Positions 35,974 through 46,371 of a DNA stretch of 64,000 bases are shown in pieces. Both the position numbers and the translations under genes were made by a program. This DNA is from Ignavibacteriaceae bacterium (GTDB lineage Bacteria > Bacteroidota > Ignavibacteria > Ignavibacteriales > Ignavibacteriaceae), in contig JAHBUO010000010.1 in assembly GCA_019638025.1 (NCBI GenBank), positions 1 to 64,000 of the forward strand. Direction: 5' to 3'. Position 1 is the stretch's first letter, and each line of letters starts with the position of its first letter. The notes below the pieces were generated by a model that searched no databases, was not told the DNA's origin, and saw only the letters and a list, made by a program, of their open reading frames with translations.

Positions 35974-38900
35974 TTAATTCTTTGGCAATGTAATAACAAA
36001 TTCAGCAAACTCTCCCTGTTCAGTAAAAACTTTAACTTCACCATTATGTTGCTGAACTATAATATCATAGCTTAAAGATAAGCCCAAACCGGTTCCGGCG
36101 CCCGTCGGTTTTGTAGTGAAAAACGGATTAAAAATTTTGTCAACTATATGTTGAGGAATTCCTTCTCCATTATCTCTGATTTTAACTTCAACAGTAGAGC
36201 CAAGATTTTTAGTCGATACACTCAGAACAGGTGAGTATGCATCCTTTAACCGCTTTTTCTTTTCATGTGTTGAATAACAAGAATTATTAACCATATTCAG
36301 AAAAACTCTTGATAAATCTTGTGGGACAACACTTATTTGACCAATAGTCTGATCATAATCTGATTCAATTTTAATATTGAAAGATGAATCTTGTGCTCTC
36401 ATACCGTGAAAACCAAGATTGACATATTCTAAAAGAAGAGCATTTAAATCTGTTTTTTGCTTCTCGCCTGATTTTCCTCTGGAGTGGAGTAACATTCCTC
36501 GTATGATGCTATCGGCTCGTTTTCCATGCTCATTTATTTTTTGGTTGTTTGTTTTCAAATCGCCAAGCACTTCCAGAATATAGTCTTTACTTTTGGGGTC
36601 GATTGAATCACCAATTCTATCAAGCTCTTCCTCAACTTCGAGAACAAGGTCTTTGCTTAATTCGGCAAAGTTATTTACGAAGTTTAGAGGATTTTTTATC
36701 TCATGTGCAATACCGGCAGTCAGCTGTCCAAGTGATGCAAGCTTTTCGGCTTGAATTAATTGGGTTTGGGCATCCTTCAAATTGTTTAATGTGACCTGTA
36801 AATCCTCAAGAATTTTTGTTTTAATAAATGCGGAGATGATGTGTTCTTTAATATTTTTTAGGAACGAAATATCTTTAAGTTTAAATGCTTCATTACGGTG
36901 TAGGTTTTCAAGTATTAAAAATCCTTCAACTTTCTTTTCAACTTTTACTAAAAGCACAAGAATAGATTTCGGAACTTCAAGTTTATCCAATTCACAATCT
37001 GATTGGCGTGGGCGATAATTATCGCTTAAGAAAAGATCTTCAAAAACCTCTTGGTTAAACTTCAAATATTTTTCTTCAGCTTGTTCAAGTGAAAAAGAGT
37101 TATTGGATAGAATGTCAAAATTCCAACCAAAACTTGCTTTGAATTTGTAGCTGTCCGAGTTTTTATCATAAACGAGAGCAGATGCTTTATCAATACCTTT
37201 AATCACTGTGATCTTTTCGAGAATAGAATTAAGAAGATTGGAGAAATTAATTTCTGAATTTATTGATTTAACAATAACATTGATCTTTTCAAGCTCTTCG
37301 TTTTTGTCGGAAAGTTCATTTGACTTTTCTTCAATCTCTTCTTTTTGTTTAATTATTTCTGATGTCCTCTGCTCAACAATTTTTTGAAGTTCCTCTTTCT
37401 CTTTCTCAAGTTGTCTTGAACGAAGTTTTATTAATCCAATCACTAATGCAAAACTCGAGATAAGATAGAAGATATAAGCCCAAATCGTTTTGTACCATGG
37501 GGTCGTAATCACAAACGAGAATTCAGTAACACTGCTTTCATGACCATAGATATTTTTTGCTTTAACTAAAAAAGTATATTCTCCTTCGGGAAGATTTGTG
37601 TATTCCTTTTGTGCTGATTTAGACCATCCTGACCATACCTCATCTAACCCTTTTAGAAATATTTTATAATGATTGCTTGAACGGGTGTTAAAACTTCCGG
37701 AGGAATATGTGATTCGTACAGAGTTTGTATTATGAGGAAATTTAAATACAGTTTTTGAGTCAATACTTCCACCTCCGTATATGAGTTCCTCTTCATTCAG
37801 AATTAATTTTCTGATTGAAGTAGAGAAATCAATCTTATAATTGAAACTGATACTTTGATCAAATCTTATTAAACCCTCAGGTCCTCCAAACCAAGCAATG
37901 TTATGATCATCAAGAAAGATTGTTCGAATTACAACATCTTCAATTGGGAGAAACGGTATTTTGTTAAACTGATTATTCTTAGTCGGTTGGACATAACACA
38001 AATTAGTTCCATCTCCACTAGTGAGCCAGACTTTTTCTTTGGACTGATAAAAAAGCGAATACCAATTATTAGCCCCCTCATTACCGAAAAGTTTTACTTT
38101 CTCTATTTTGTTATTCTCAATATTAAACTTATATACATTGGATTCGGTTGAGATTATCGGTGCATCATTGTAAACGAAAATTTTATTGCCTGAGTTCGAA
38201 TTTAAACCAAGACTTGTATCTATTCTTATGAAAGAATTATCACTCAAGTCATACTTAATGAATCCATTTGAGATTGTTTCTAAAAGAAGAATAGTTTCAG
38301 ATGCTTCGACAATATTTGTAATCTCTTCTTTTATTTGATTTAGATTTTGCGCTAATTTCCAACTCCCACTCTGCTTTTCAAAAACCATAACACTTTTCAA
38401 TGTTGATGCATAAAAACGATTATGATTAAATCGACTATGAGATGCTGAAATAAAAAAGTCGCTATATAGTCTATTTACTTTAGTATCATTTACTTCATAG
38501 AGTCCTGAGCTCGTAGCGACTAATAAAGCATTATTTGCTTTAATCAAAGCCCAACATGCATTATCGATTTCAACTATTTTATCGAATGTATTAGCGCTTC
38601 GATTGAACTTATACAAACCTTGAAAAGTTGACACGAAAAGTTGTCCGTTTACACGATTAATCCCTGTAATACCTCCGCGAAGTCCCGATTTCTCGTCAAA
38701 GAATGATAGGGGAGAAGCAATCTCGAATACTGAAATTCCGTTGTTTAGTGCAACCCAGAGATTCTCATCAGCATCAACATGCATTGATTTAACGGATTCA
38801 TTTTGTAAACCGGATTTTTCATTTAGAATTTGTCTTAGAGAATAATCACTGTTTAATAAAACTATCCCACCACGTGAAGTTCCGATTAAAATTTTCCCAT

Positions 38901-39702
38901 CATTCAATCTTTTTATAGAGCTGATTCTGTTTTTGTATAAATAGTCATTTGCTTCTGTTCTAACATTTTCAAAATTTCTTTCTTTATAGATGTACAATCC
39001 TTGATTTGATGAAGCAAACAAAAAAGATTTATCATTTAGTTGAACTACTTCAGGAAATTCTAAAGAGGGGAGCAGAACATCAGCACCATGAAGTTTATCA
39101 AGTTGCTTGCCATTTAAAACTCTCAACCCTTCATCTTTAATATTCAGAACAAGCTCACCATTAATTATAAAAGCTGAGACTATCGACTCCTTTAAATTGT
39201 AAGTCTTGACTTTATTATTTATATATTCAAATACAACTTTTTCAGCGACGAAGAAAATAGATTTGTTGTTAGATAGTATTTTAATTATCTCAAACTGAGT
39301 CTGATTTTTATCTTCAATAATCTTATTTAAACTTTTGAATACTAATGAGTGAGTAGAATCAACTTCAAGAAAACCTATCTCCTCCCGAGCCCCAACAAAA
39401 ATAGTTCCGCTATTATCAACACTTAAAGCTGTTACCTTCGAATTATTTTTTGTAGCAATCAAACGCCATTCGTTACCGTCATATTCTAAAATACCGGAAA
39501 AATTTGCAACATAAATTAGCCCTCTTTTATCTTGGACAATGTCAAAATTTTGTCCATGAGCTTTATACTCTTTTGGGTTAAAGTTTTTTAGCGAAGGAAG
39601 TCCAATTTCAGCATCAATACGTTGAGGAAACAGACTCTTTGACCCCAGAATTATAATGAGAAAAAGAAAGAATGTCTGAAGAATATTTTTAGACAGTGTC
39701 AT
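35974..39702 (-). CDS. Propeller-type sensor histidine kinase
   Basis: About 1242 residues. After a signal anchor comes a large extracytoplasmic region of repeated two-component-regulator propeller units (patterns such as ILIGTSRGGIVLLN, LWVALNNGISVFE, AWFGGPEGLIRF) and a Y_Y_Y domain (NHYKIFLKGLDEVWSGWS). One membrane span (TIWAYIFYLISSFALVIGL) leads to a coiled coil, a GAF-like sensor region, the H-box with phospho-accepting His (LTAGIAHEIKNPL) and a complete HATPase (NMVNNSCYS, DNGEGIP, GTGLGLSLSYDI). No receiver follows; the next gene supplies it. The ATG at 39702 is preferred because AAGGA precedes it. The reading frame overlaps the upstream transporter gene by 14 bases. Confidence 0.9.
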   Translation of the reverse strand: MTLSKNILQTFFLFLIIILGSKSLFPQRIDAEIGLPSLKNFNPKEYKAHGQNFDIVQDKRGLIYVANFSGILEYDGNEWRLIATKNNSKVTALSVDNSGTIFVGAREEIGFLEVDSTHSLVFKSLNKIIEDKNQTQFEIIKILSNNKSIFFVAEKVVFEYINNKVKTYNLKESIVSAFIINGELVLNIKDEGLRVLNGKQLDKLHGADVLLPSLEFPEVVQLNDKSFLFASSNQGLYIYKERNFENVRTEANDYLYKNRISSIKRLNDGKILIGTSRGGIVLLNSDYSLRQILNEKSGLQNESVKSMHVDADENLWVALNNGISVFEIASPLSFFDEKSGLRGGITGINRVNGQLFVSTFQGLYKFNRSANTFDKIVEIDNACWALIKANNALLVATSSGLYEVNDTKVNRLYSDFFISASHSRFNHNRFYASTLKSVMVFEKQSGSWKLAQNLNQIKEEITNIVEASETILLLETISNGFIKYDLSDNSFIRIDTSLGLNSNSGNKIFVYNDAPIISTESNVYKFNIENNKIEKVKLFGNEGANNWYSLFYQSKEKVWLTSGDGTNLCYVQPTKNNQFNKIPFLPIEDVVIRTIFLDDHNIAWFGGPEGLIRFDQSISFNYKIDFSTSIRKLILNEEELIYGGGSIDSKTVFKFPHNTNSVRITYSSGSFNTRSSNHYKIFLKGLDEVWSGWSKSAQKEYTNLPEGEYTFLVKAKNIYGHESSVTEFSFVITTPWYKTIWAYIFYLISSFALVIGLIKLRSRQLEKEKEELQKIVEQRTSEIIKQKEEIEEKSNELSDKNEELEKINVIVKSINSEINFSNLLNSILEKITVIKGIDKASALVYDKNSDSYKFKASFGWNFDILSNNSFSLEQAEEKYLKFNQEVFEDLFLSDNYRPRQSDCELDKLEVPKSILVLLVKVEKKVEGFLILENLHRNEAFKLKDISFLKNIKEHIISAFIKTKILEDLQVTLNNLKDAQTQLIQAEKLASLGQLTAGIAHEIKNPLNFVNNFAELSKDLVLEVEEELDRIGDSIDPKSKDYILEVLGDLKTNNQKINEHGKRADSIIRGMLLHSRGKSGEKQKTDLNALLLEYVNLGFHGMRAQDSSFNIKIESDYDQTIGQISVVPQDLSRVFLNMVNNSCYSTHEKKKRLKDAYSPVLSVSTKNLGSTVEVKIRDNGEGIPQHIVDKIFNPFFTTKPTGAGTGLGLSLSYDIIVQQHNGEVKVFTEQGEFAEFVITLPKN

Positions 39703-42700
39703 ATTCTGCTTCCTTAAATTGGTGTTTCTCATATAATGAATTAATAATACCGCCGGCTAAATTGATGTCATCATCGAGGTATGAATATAAAACGTCAAGC
39801 CTGAGTTGTAGAATTAATGTCTCTTCCAAAGCATAAAATTCATTACCATCTTGCAAATGCTCGGCATAATTAAATTCACCAATAACTGAATGTTGAGTAA
39901 ATATCTTTTCGTCAAAATTTCTTGATTTACAAACGATTGAACCTTTAACAATGACAAAATAGTAATACATGTAATTTTCAAAATGAGGGATTATCTCCCC
40001 TTGACTTTTGGGAATTTCGAATGACCCATTTACAATTTCAACAAGTTTTATTTCATCAACATTTGAAAATATTGGGAGTGATTTTAACAGTTTAACTTCA
40101 TCTGTGGCAAGTAGCAAATTATTTGTTTGAATACCTGACAGTTTCTTCTGAATATCAATTGGGAAATCGTCAAAAAGTTCTCTGAAAAATAGAGGATTAA
40201 TAGCAATAAGAGTTCTTGCCGAATTTTCATAAATTAAGAAGTCGGGGTGGAGCAAATTCGCAGACAAAGTTTGAAGGGTATTTTCATTTTTATAGTATTT
40301 TGTCAGTTCAATCGCACAAACTTTTGTCCATTTATTGATAAGCGAATAATCCTTATTGATTATACCGATTAATCTATCTGAGATTCCCAATTTTACTTGC
40401 GGGAAAACCGAATCGAATAAAACAATTCTTTCTTCATATGAAACATCTTCGAGCAAGGGAATTAACATCTCCTTAATTTCCGGAACTACAATTAAATCCA
40501 AAATCTCCAGGGCATAAACTTTTTTCTCGTTGTCACCGGATTCAATATTTTCAAGTACATGCTGAATGGTTTGGTAATCATACAGTACAGACAAGAATAG
40601 GAATATTCTTTCTCGTTTATTTTTTAGTTCAGATTCTAAAGCACTAATTAAATGATTTGTATGTGCAAATTCACGGCAATCAATTATTGAACTCATAAGC
40701 CAAACCGTAATTCCAATTTCATCCTCAATTGTTTGCTTGATGAAAGGGAATTCTGAGCTTGTTGCTTTATAATTTAGTCTACCAAGAGCCATTAAGATTC
40801 TGTCTCTGATATTTTTATCTGTGTCATTCATTTTTGAATGAAGAGTTTCGATAGCTGATTTAGATTCAATTTTCTCAAGTACCTTAATTAATCGAAGTTT
40901 GGTATTATTGTCTGTCGTCATCTTCCCAAAAACATTATTTATTGATTTTACGATAGGTTCTCCTATTACTTTTAATACAGATGTTGCAGAGTTTGAGAAT
41001 GCGGGGATAGAAATTAATTGGAGAACACTATCCCATAATTCAACTCGCTTAATTTTTCCACACGCTACAATCGCAGCATTTCTAACCAAATAATCATCAT
41101 CAGATAAAAGTAATTGAATTAATTTTATTGAATCATATCTTCCCGAATATCCTAGAAGTTGCGCTGCCAACATTCTATCATTACGAGAGTCAGATTCACA
41201 CAATTGTGTCAAATCACTAAGATCAATTTGTTCATTTATTTTCAAGTAAACTTCAGACTCTTTTAAATCATCATAAAGATCCGCTAAATTATTTTTCGAT
41301 AATAATAATTCTACTTCGTCAATTGAAGTGAGTATTGATTTATCTTTAATCAGTTTAAGTAAAACGTGTTTTTGAGATTTACTACCTCTTAACAACATCG
41401 CCGGAAGAAAGTCATCCAATTCCAGAGGGTCAATTCTATCAAATAGTCGATTTAAATCAATAAGAAAATCACCATCCGAATATTCAAATTCTTTTTTTAT
41501 TAACTGAAGCGAGTTCGATGGAACGTCTGCATTTTCAATACTTTTTCGCGATGTTAAGATTTTTTTTAGAGTGCTTCTATATTCAGAATACATATTGAGA
41601 GCAATTTTAATCCATCCGGTTAGTATTAACAGAAAAATTAATGTATAGTGAATATTATTCATAAATGTGAGGTTTGTGAAAAGAAGAAGTGTAAACCCTC
41701 CGATTACATTTCCAATCCCTTTTGGAATTCCCTCCATTTTACTTTGAAAAGTGTATCGCTCTTCAGTAGGAAGTGGTTGGTAAAGAATTTGAAATGATGG
41801 GTCGGTTAGTGAACTTCTTAAAACTCGCTCTGACAATTTCATAAGAGCAATAAATCCGAAGAACATTGCCGTTGTTCCAAAGATTGAACCGGAGAGAATA
41901 GCAAAAAGAGCGCATACTCCAAGAATTATCGGAAGTATAGATAAACCTAACTTAATGCCATATTTACTTATTAATCTACCGGATAAAAACGTCTTTAAGA
42001 TGAATTCGGCGATTGCAGTTATTCCAAAAAATACTCCAAGAAAAGATGCGAGGACATTTCTATCCGGGAACTCTAACTTTGTCTGGTCAAGAAATAAATA
42101 ATCTACATAGTAAATTGCAAACATCGGTAACAATGCTAGAAGGAAGAGATAAGCAAAATACTTGGTCTTAAGTAACCCGAATAAACTTGAGGATACGGCT
42201 GAGGATTCTGAATTAACCTGAATAGATTTTGATGATAATTGACTCTTAAAAACTTTTGTAATGTATATTAGAATAACTACGCATAATAGTAATGCAATAA
42301 ACGCAATGAAGATTAAATCTGAAGCCGAAATAATCTGGAGCAAAATTGGGATTGAGAAAAATCCTATAATATCAGAAATAACTTCACCGGAACTAATCAA
42401 ACCAAATAAACGCTTTCCTTGGCGCAAATCGAAAAGTCTTCCGGCTAAAATCCAAAAAACAACCGCTCCGATAAATGTAAAAGCTCTTATCCAAACATAC
42501 ATCAAAAAAGATAGCCATCTGAAAGGGAAGAAATATTCGCTTAAACTGAATAGCATCACACTCACAGTCAATAATACCAGATAAGTTATTAGAAGATGTT
42601 GTATAGTAAATTTTTTTTCAATTTTTGATGAGATAACCCATATTAAATAACCGGTAACACCTGATGCTATGTAAGCATAGGAGAGCATTTTTGTGTCAAA

Positions 42701-42847
42701 GTTTTCCAGGAACAATGATGTTGCCGCAGTGTAGAAAAAAGCACTCGCTCCTCCCATGAAAAATGAGAAAAGGAGAAGCAATAATATTGGAGATTCCTCA
42801 CCTTTTCGGATGTTAAGAGAAGAGAATATTTTTTCTTTCATTGTCAT
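39689..42847 (-). CDS. MFS/nucleotide-translocase-like membrane protein fused to HEAT repeats and cNMP-binding domain
   Basis: 1052 residues in three parts. Residues about 15-430 form 11 to 12 membrane spans of the ATP/ADP-translocase or MFS-like type (cytoplasmic loop pattern and FMGGASAFFYTAATS at the start). Residues about 500-860 contain HEAT-type helical repeats (SRNDRMLAAQLLGYSG, DDDYLVRNAAIVACGKI). Residues about 920-1040 form a CAP-family cyclic-nucleotide-binding fold, but the phosphate-binding cassette (GEFNYAEHLQDGN) lacks the usual Arg, so ligand binding is doubtful. This is a rare fusion whose transporter part may be an environmental sensor. The first codon may be either of two in-frame ATGs (42847 or 42841). 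Confidence 0.8.
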   Translation of the reverse strand: MTMKEKIFSSLNIRKGEESPILLLLLFSFFMGGASAFFYTAATSLFLENFDTKMLSYAYIASGVTGYLIWVISSKIEKKFTIQHLLITYLVLLTVSVMLFSLSEYFFPFRWLSFLMYVWIRAFTFIGAVVFWILAGRLFDLRQGKRLFGLISSGEVISDIIGFFSIPILLQIISASDLIFIAFIALLLCVVILIYITKVFKSQLSSKSIQVNSESSAVSSSLFGLLKTKYFAYLFLLALLPMFAIYYVDYLFLDQTKLEFPDRNVLASFLGVFFGITAIAEFILKTFLSGRLISKYGIKLGLSILPIILGVCALFAILSGSIFGTTAMFFGFIALMKLSERVLRSSLTDPSFQILYQPLPTEERYTFQSKMEGIPKGIGNVIGGFTLLLFTNLTFMNNIHYTLIFLLILTGWIKIALNMYSEYRSTLKKILTSRKSIENADVPSNSLQLIKKEFEYSDGDFLIDLNRLFDRIDPLELDDFLPAMLLRGSKSQKHVLLKLIKDKSILTSIDEVELLLSKNNLADLYDDLKESEVYLKINEQIDLSDLTQLCESDSRNDRMLAAQLLGYSGRYDSIKLIQLLLSDDDYLVRNAAIVACGKIKRVELWDSVLQLISIPAFSNSATSVLKVIGEPIVKSINNVFGKMTTDNNTKLRLIKVLEKIESKSAIETLHSKMNDTDKNIRDRILMALGRLNYKATSSEFPFIKQTIEDEIGITVWLMSSIIDCREFAHTNHLISALESELKNKRERIFLFLSVLYDYQTIQHVLENIESGDNEKKVYALEILDLIVVPEIKEMLIPLLEDVSYEERIVLFDSVFPQVKLGISDRLIGIINKDYSLINKWTKVCAIELTKYYKNENTLQTLSANLLHPDFLIYENSARTLIAINPLFFRELFDDFPIDIQKKLSGIQTNNLLLATDEVKLLKSLPIFSNVDEIKLVEIVNGSFEIPKSQGEIIPHFENYMYYYFVIVKGSIVCKSRNFDEKIFTQHSVIGEFNYAEHLQDGNEFYALEETLILQLRLDVLYSYLDDDINLAGGIINSLYEKHQFKEAEYDTV

Positions 42848-42850
42848 GTA

Positions 42851-43681
42851 TTAATTACAATATGTAATATTTAGTTTATCTGAAGGAATTGCTAAAAAAG
42901 AATTTCTTTCTGTAAATAAACCGCCTCTTAATAAGTAAATGATTTTAAAGTCTTCATTTGAGTAAATTTTGTCTAGTGATTCTACATCAAAGTATGGAAC
43001 GATTTTAAAATCAATCTCAGACTTAGATTCTTTTAGGAATAATTGAAGTTTTTGGTCATCTATTCTGTTGTTGTAAAATGAATCCATTCTTAATGGGAAA
43101 ACTATATTAAAGCAAGTTCCTAAGCCGGTTAAGTCTTTATAAAACCCATCGCAAATCCAACCAATTTTGTTTAACAAAATAACTGCTGAGGAGAAATTTG
43201 TTAAATCAAGCAATCCTCTTTTAGTTAACGAACCATTTTTCATAGCTAATAGAGAAGAGTATTCTATTAAGAGTTTTCCAATGTTTTTTCCTTTAAGAAT
43301 ATCGTCAACACCAAGTCGTAGTGTGTATGAAGTTTTATCCGGAGTGTTATAACCGACTTCAAACAAACATGCGAGAATTTTTGAAGATGAATCTTCGAGG
43401 ATTAAACCGTGCCCGAAGTTTATAAATCTATACAAATCATATTTACTGATTTCTTCAGCAATCTCCGGAGAAAAGCATGAATATCTGTATTGAATAAATT
43501 TTTCTAGATTAATTATGTCAGTGTTTTCAGCTTTTCTGAATAAAAGATTTTGGCTAGAAAATTTACTCTCGATTAAGCGGAGAGAATTATTAATGAAATC
43601 AATTTCATTAGGAATGAATTCCCATTCAGAAGAAGAAAAGCAAAGTTCAGTCGGTTTTTGGTAGTTACAGATTTTAGTCAT
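42851..43681 (-). CDS. GNAT-fold acyltransferase-like protein
   Basis: 276 residues. The central LGVDDILKGKNIGKLLIEYS segment resembles the acetyl-CoA-binding A motif (R/Q-x-x-G-x-A/G) in a weakened form, and strands around it match the GNAT fold; the N-terminal 50 and C-terminal 80 residues are unassigned. It is translationally close to the transporter gene (3-nt gap) and 36 nt after the TonB-receptor gene. Acceptor unknown; assignment to GNAT is tentative. Confidence 0.55.
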   Translation of the reverse strand: MTKICNYQKPTELCFSSSEWEFIPNEIDFINNSLRLIESKFSSQNLLFRKAENTDIINLEKFIQYRYSCFSPEIAEEISKYDLYRFINFGHGLILEDSSSKILACLFEVGYNTPDKTSYTLRLGVDDILKGKNIGKLLIEYSSLLAMKNGSLTKRGLLDLTNFSSAVILLNKIGWICDGFYKDLTGLGTCFNIVFPLRMDSFYNNRIDDQKLQLFLKESKSEIDFKIVPYFDVESLDKIYSNEDFKIIYLLRGGLFTERNSFLAIPSDKLNITYCN

Positions 43682-43717
43682 TGAGTATTTGATTCCGGAA
43701 ATTATAAAGTTGAGTAA

Positions 43718-46333
43718 TTAGTAATTGAAATTAATATCATATAGAGCACGTAGCATAAAATTACGCTCACGTTGAGGAGTTCGAGAAGCATAAAATCCTC
43801 CATCTGCGCTGCGAATACCCGGGTCGAAATATAACTTGTTGAGGATGTTGTTACATGTTAGTTGTAAAGTTATACCTGAGTTTAAAATATTTGAGTAACT
43901 TATGCTACCGTTAAGTAGAATTACAGCCGGGAAAATTTCTGAATTAGCCGGGACACTTGTCCCTTGTCCGGTTTTTCGTTCACCTATGAAATTGAATCTT
44001 AGATTTATGTTTAAATTCTCAAAATATTTTGCATTAATACCTGCATTAAAATGATGCGAAGCAATATCACCAATTCTGGCTTCACTACCTGCTTGGGTAT
44101 TTTTAGGTTCTGTGAATGTGTAATTCGAATAAATACTATAATTATTTATTGAATAATTTAATACTGATTGAACACCCATAATTTGCAATGAACCGATAGG
44201 CTGATTTTGTCCGGTAGTTCCTCCGTTATATTCCACAATCTTTGTTCCGACAACACCGGAATAATTTGCACTGTAAACTGATGTTTCAAAATATAAATCT
44301 GGAGAAAACTTAATGCCTCCACTAAATTCAATATTCTTCACCTTTTCCGGTTCGAGGTTTGGGTTAGTTAATTGGCGTGCCGGATTTGTGGTGAACTTTG
44401 TCCAGTTTGAAGCATCCTTTATAGCTTCAGAATAAATAGCTTTCATTATGAAGATAGATGGGGTGTAAACAACTGCAATTCTCGGATTAAACTGCGTTCC
44501 ATATCCACCAAATTCTCTAATCTTATTATAGTCAATTCTCCCACCAAATGTAAGTTTGAGCGATTCAATTAATCTATAACTTCCTTGAGCGTATAATCCC
44601 CAATCAACAATCTCATAACTATTTCCACCAAGAATATTCCCTTGCGATGTCTTACTTCCCCCCGCATATCCCGAGTCCGAAGGGAAAGGTTTATAAGCGA
44701 TGTTATAATTCCCTTGGAGCTGACTGTTTCTTATTTCCAAACCAACTAGTAAATCAAAGGATTGATTTGGTGTATACAAAATTTTAGTTTCATTTCTAAG
44801 TTGTTTTGAGATTTGAAAGTAATATTCAGTCACCCAGAATGGTTTGAAGTCCGTTGCTAAATCAGCAAGAGAAAATGCACCATTAGAATAATTGAGTAAG
44901 TACACAGCTTTTGAGTCATTGTGAATACTATGCACTTTGTATTGCATATAATTTGTAAAACTTAACTCATCAGTAATAGATTTATCATACTTTATATAAA
45001 AGAAAGATTGTTCGGGGACCCAAATACTTCCATTTCTTGCCCCTGCTTCATTATTATCAGTAAAGTAATTTGTACCACCGGAGGTATTTCGCCATTTTTG
45101 ATAACCCAGAGTGAAATCGAAAATTTTCAGTTTACCATATAGATAGAAAGAGTTACTGATATTGCTATATTTTATTTTTGAACCACCAACTGATTCTTCA
45201 ATGCTCGTTTTGTCAAAATTTCTTGCCGCAGCAATTCCTGCAGGCGTTAGTTCAACAGAAATCGGTTTCCCACTAATGTCTCTGTTGATTGTGTAATAAG
45301 GGTGTGAGTCAATCAGATTATTGTTATTAACATAGTCTTCTGCATTATCATAGACATTCAACAAACTCGAATAGTTTATCTGTTCATAATAATTTGGACT
45401 ATAGTCATAATCAGGGAAAGTTGATAGATCCATTTCATCAGAATAAAAATTTCTACCGCTAAATGAAAAAGCGACATCTTTAATCTTGCCTGCGACGGTT
45501 ACATCATTGTATCGTGTATTCCAGTTTCCGACATTTGTTTGAGCGGAAACCCCCATATTATTTTCTTTGTAAATCTCCTCTGGCTCTTTTGTAACTACAT
45601 TTATAACTCCTACAAACGCATTAGCTCCATACATTGTTGATGCAGGTCCATATACAACTTCAACACGTTTTATATTTGTTAAAGGATATTGACGAGATAA
45701 ATAAATGATATTTGACCAGAGGTCATTTTCTTCAACACCATCAATAAGAAAAATAGTCCTATCGGTATTATTAGAACGATAACCACGTTGGTAAATATTA
45801 GAATATGTCGGACCGAATGTTCGAGAAATATCAAACCCGGGAAGATCGCTAAGAAGTGCTTCTAAATCATTATAACCTCTGCGAATAATCTCGTCTTCGC
45901 TAATAACAATTACGGTCGCAGGTGCTTCAGTAACGTTTTCCAATTTTTTTGAAACTGATTGAACTTGTTTGCTAAGTCCGGAAAGTTTGACCTCAGAAAT
46001 TAATCTAGCAAACTTTGGTGGATCAAATAGTGTTGGTTCAAAATTAGGATCAAGTTTGATTAAGCGTGAGGCATAAGTTTGAGCATCATTTAGAGAATCA
46101 ATCGCAAGGTAAGTCATAGTAATCAATCTATAAGCTTGTACCGACTGCTTCGAATTAAAACCACTCTTTAAGCAATTATCCAACATAGAAATAACGCTTT
46201 CAAAGTCACCTATCTCGTATCTTTTCCTCGCATCACTTAAAGTTACATCATCACAATTGCTTTGTGAAAATGAGTTAGGCGAAAGAAAAATTATGCTTGT
46301 AAATAAAATTCCCCAAAAAGATAACTTCATCAT
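43718..46333 (-). CDS. TonB-dependent receptor with N-terminal TPR-like region
   Basis: 871 residues: a signal peptide (SFSQSN), then about 95 residues of TPR-like helical pairs (DARKRYEIGDFESVISML, ASRLIKLDPNFE) instead of the usual carboxypeptidase-like domain, then a complete plug (APATVIVISEDEIIRRGYNDLEALL, LIDGVEEND, VEVVYGPASTMYGANAFVGVINVVTK) and a C-terminal beta barrel of about 600 residues ending in an aromatic residue. It is the outer-membrane member of the signalling operon. Ligand not readable from sequence. Confidence 0.9.
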   Translation of the reverse strand: MMKLSFWGILFTSIIFLSPNSFSQSNCDDVTLSDARKRYEIGDFESVISMLDNCLKSGFNSKQSVQAYRLITMTYLAIDSLNDAQTYASRLIKLDPNFEPTLFDPPKFARLISEVKLSGLSKQVQSVSKKLENVTEAPATVIVISEDEIIRRGYNDLEALLSDLPGFDISRTFGPTYSNIYQRGYRSNNTDRTIFLIDGVEENDLWSNIIYLSRQYPLTNIKRVEVVYGPASTMYGANAFVGVINVVTKEPEEIYKENNMGVSAQTNVGNWNTRYNDVTVAGKIKDVAFSFSGRNFYSDEMDLSTFPDYDYSPNYYEQINYSSLLNVYDNAEDYVNNNNLIDSHPYYTINRDISGKPISVELTPAGIAAARNFDKTSIEESVGGSKIKYSNISNSFYLYGKLKIFDFTLGYQKWRNTSGGTNYFTDNNEAGARNGSIWVPEQSFFYIKYDKSITDELSFTNYMQYKVHSIHNDSKAVYLLNYSNGAFSLADLATDFKPFWVTEYYFQISKQLRNETKILYTPNQSFDLLVGLEIRNSQLQGNYNIAYKPFPSDSGYAGGSKTSQGNILGGNSYEIVDWGLYAQGSYRLIESLKLTFGGRIDYNKIREFGGYGTQFNPRIAVVYTPSIFIMKAIYSEAIKDASNWTKFTTNPARQLTNPNLEPEKVKNIEFSGGIKFSPDLYFETSVYSANYSGVVGTKIVEYNGGTTGQNQPIGSLQIMGVQSVLNYSINNYSIYSNYTFTEPKNTQAGSEARIGDIASHHFNAGINAKYFENLNINLRFNFIGERKTGQGTSVPANSEIFPAVILLNGSISYSNILNSGITLQLTCNNILNKLYFDPGIRSADGGFYASRTPQRERNFMLRALYDINFNY

Positions 46334-46371
46334 TTTTACCTTAAAGTAAAGTTGCAGTTGCTTAATCTCAA

